A stretch of DNA of 64,000 bases. Source: Alisma plantago-aquatica (Eukaryota; Streptophyta; Magnoliopsida; Alismatales; Alismataceae). Where the stretch lies: the NCBI GenBank assembly GCA_963693085.1, contig OY856414.1, positions 259,975,001 through 260,039,000 of the forward strand, read 5' to 3'. How positions within the stretch are numbered: the first letter of the stretch is position 1; every line of letters begins with the position of its first letter. Below the pieces are notes generated by a model. It saw nothing but the letters and a program-made list of their open reading frames with translations, made no database searches and was not told where the DNA came from. The translations under genes were made by a program, and so were the position numbers. Below, in pieces: positions 62,935-64,000 of this stretch.

Positions 62935-63460
62935 TTTGGCGTCGGTTGTTTAACCCCCTTTGGCGTCAGTTTCTGAGCGACGCCTATGTGGGCGCCGCTA
63001 AAGGTCGAACACTTCGGCGTCGATTTTTTAACTGATGCCTATTTAACATATAGGCGTCAGTCTTTTAGTAGATAACCGACGCCAAAAGGGTTCGCGCCAC
63101 AGAAAACGGCGTCATCTGGGACACATTCTGCGTCGGTTATCTACTAAAAGGCCGACGCCTATATGGACTATAGCGTCGGTGTTTACTTGGTAACCGACGC
63201 AGAAAGTGTTGGCGTGAACCCGTTTGGCGTCAGTTATCTACTAAAAGACCGACGCCATACTTCAAGACGACACGGCCGTGCTTCCCTACACGGCCGTGTT
63301 TAGTACTATAGGCATCGGTTTTATATGAATAGGCGACGCCTTTTTCACCACGGCTGTGCTTTCCTACACGGTCGGGTTGTTTGTAATATTAGGCGTCAAT
63401 TTTTATCCAATAACCGACGCTGTAGGTCTTTGCTGACGGTTTTCTGTAAATAACCGACGC
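62935..63460. repeat. CACTA subterminal repeats and CGG palindromes
   Basis: At least twelve copies of (G)GCGTC(G/A)GTT or its complement occur, often paired as hairpins, for example GGCGTCGGTTATCTACTAAAA with GGCCGACGCC nearby. Two ACACGGCCGTG palindromes (about 63271 and 63290) and two decayed ones (about 63348 and 63366) are also present. In CACTA systems subterminal repeats bind the TnpA-type protein. Confidence 0.8.
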
Positions 63461-63722
63461 CTATATCTATTTTTTTTTCATATTAGTTTGCAGGTCTGCT
63501 GTGGCTGGTCAGCAGGATGAGAACCTACAGTTCAGTTTTCTGAACTGCAGGTTTACGACATCCATTGATATCAGCCTACAAACAGGCCACAAACCTGCAA
63601 AACTCCCAAGGAAAATTTCACACAAGTAGATACATTCAGACATCAATTCAATTCTCACATTCACACATATAGAAACATTCAAATACATGTATTAACATTC
63701 AAAAATATTCATTTACAAAGTA

Positions 63723-64000
63723 TCATTCATTAAGGCTTACAGTTGCCACTACTTGTATGGCTTTTGCCCATTCTTCTCTTATTTCATTTAATGCTTCCAT
63801 CGTATATGGAGCATGTATATTTTTTAAGCGTTTACCTATAGTGTGGTCAGTTTTAAACACCTGCAAAGAGAATTATGTATATATATAAGTAATAATATAA
63901 AAATAAGATTGATATATTTCATACTAACTAATGAGACTATATATAATACCTCATGTATGGTATCGATGTCCAATGCGGCATGTTTGATAATCATCTGCAT
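63723..64000 (-). CDS. Predicted 3' exons of a CACTA-borne gene (partial)
   Basis: The minus strand reads an open exon (64000-63950: MQMIIKHAALDIDTIHE), donor GAG|GTATTA, an AT-rich 89-bp intron (63861-63949) ending TTCTCTTTGCAG, and a second exon at 63860-63723 (VFKTDHTIGKRLKNIH, then EIREEWAKAIQVV) ending in TGA. The phase is 0 and the acceptor is strong. Near the end of a CACTA element this could be the tail of a TnpA- or TnpD-type gene or a captured gene; I do not recognise the family. The 5' part lies outside the window. Confidence 0.45.

Larger units (their letters stand above)
58081..64000 (+). repeat. Tandem segmental duplication, copy B (partial)
   Basis: Colinear with copy A from 40331: the ORF fragment, then the solo LTR, up to 62915, where a CACTA element interrupts. 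It continues beyond the window. The copy A position matching the break is 45305, in TGTGATAAGGG. Confidence 0.8.
62916..64000. mobile_element. Young CACTA (EnSpm) element, one end, leaves the window
   Basis: It begins CACTACTACAGAAACAACC, the classic CACTA terminus, after TGA (62913-62915), a candidate 3-bp TSD. Subterminal arrays of GGCGTCGGTT and AACCGACGCC in both orientations fill 62935-63450. They are well preserved and CpG-rich, unlike the decayed versions in the element at 34497. Blocks at 63485-63600 match 34780-34890. The other end is outside the window. Confidence 0.9.

Overview
The window is almost certainly nuclear DNA from a large, repeat-rich flowering-plant genome. It is AT-rich and has no bacterial-style gene packing. 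I found no intact housekeeping gene. Nearly everything with a recognisable origin is a plant mobile element or a tandem repeat: Ty1/copia and Ty3/gypsy LTR elements with tRNA-Met primer binding sites, CACTA (EnSpm) transposons, a hAT-type MITE and a LINE tail. Several large LTRs and solo LTRs suggest a giant-genome species, possibly a monocot, but the sequence does not fix the taxon.

Layout. 1-1305 is a decayed LTR-like segment. 1360-3605 is a tandem array of a 62-63 bp monomer with a six-monomer (about 370 bp) higher-order period. A 20-kb Ty3/gypsy element on the minus strand (3606-23609, two 3274-bp LTRs) sits in this array, which resumes at 23610. A complete Ty1/copia element (10266-19311, TSD CTCTC) is nested inside the gypsy element. 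A second copia of the same family (24747-33869, TSD ACTTC) lies in diverged repeat sequence further right. It keeps an intact 284-codon gag ORF beside ruined pol remnants. 34497-38289 is a CACTA transposon carrying a decayed B3-like gene fragment and a 1.15-kb (ATC)n/(GAT)n tract. 39120-39459 is a hAT-type MITE.

Right half. 40327-58080 and 58081-64000 are two copies of a tandem segmental duplication with a 17.75-kb unit. The unit holds an unidentified ORF fragment split by a 5.4-kb gypsy solo LTR (TSD AGTTC), a LINE 3' tail, a small unrecognised coding-like ORF and, in the first copy, a second solo LTR (52422-56664). The second copy is interrupted at 62916 by a young CACTA element of the same family as the first. 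That element carries a predicted two-exon gene end on the minus strand and leaves the window.

The window is best read as a layered insertion record: tandem array, then gypsy, then copia in gypsy; copia and CACTA in the flanking repeat; solo LTR in a gene fragment, then segmental duplication, then CACTA. The only ORF that looks possibly functional is the copia gag at 29353-30207. The short gene end at 63723-64000 is too incomplete to judge.
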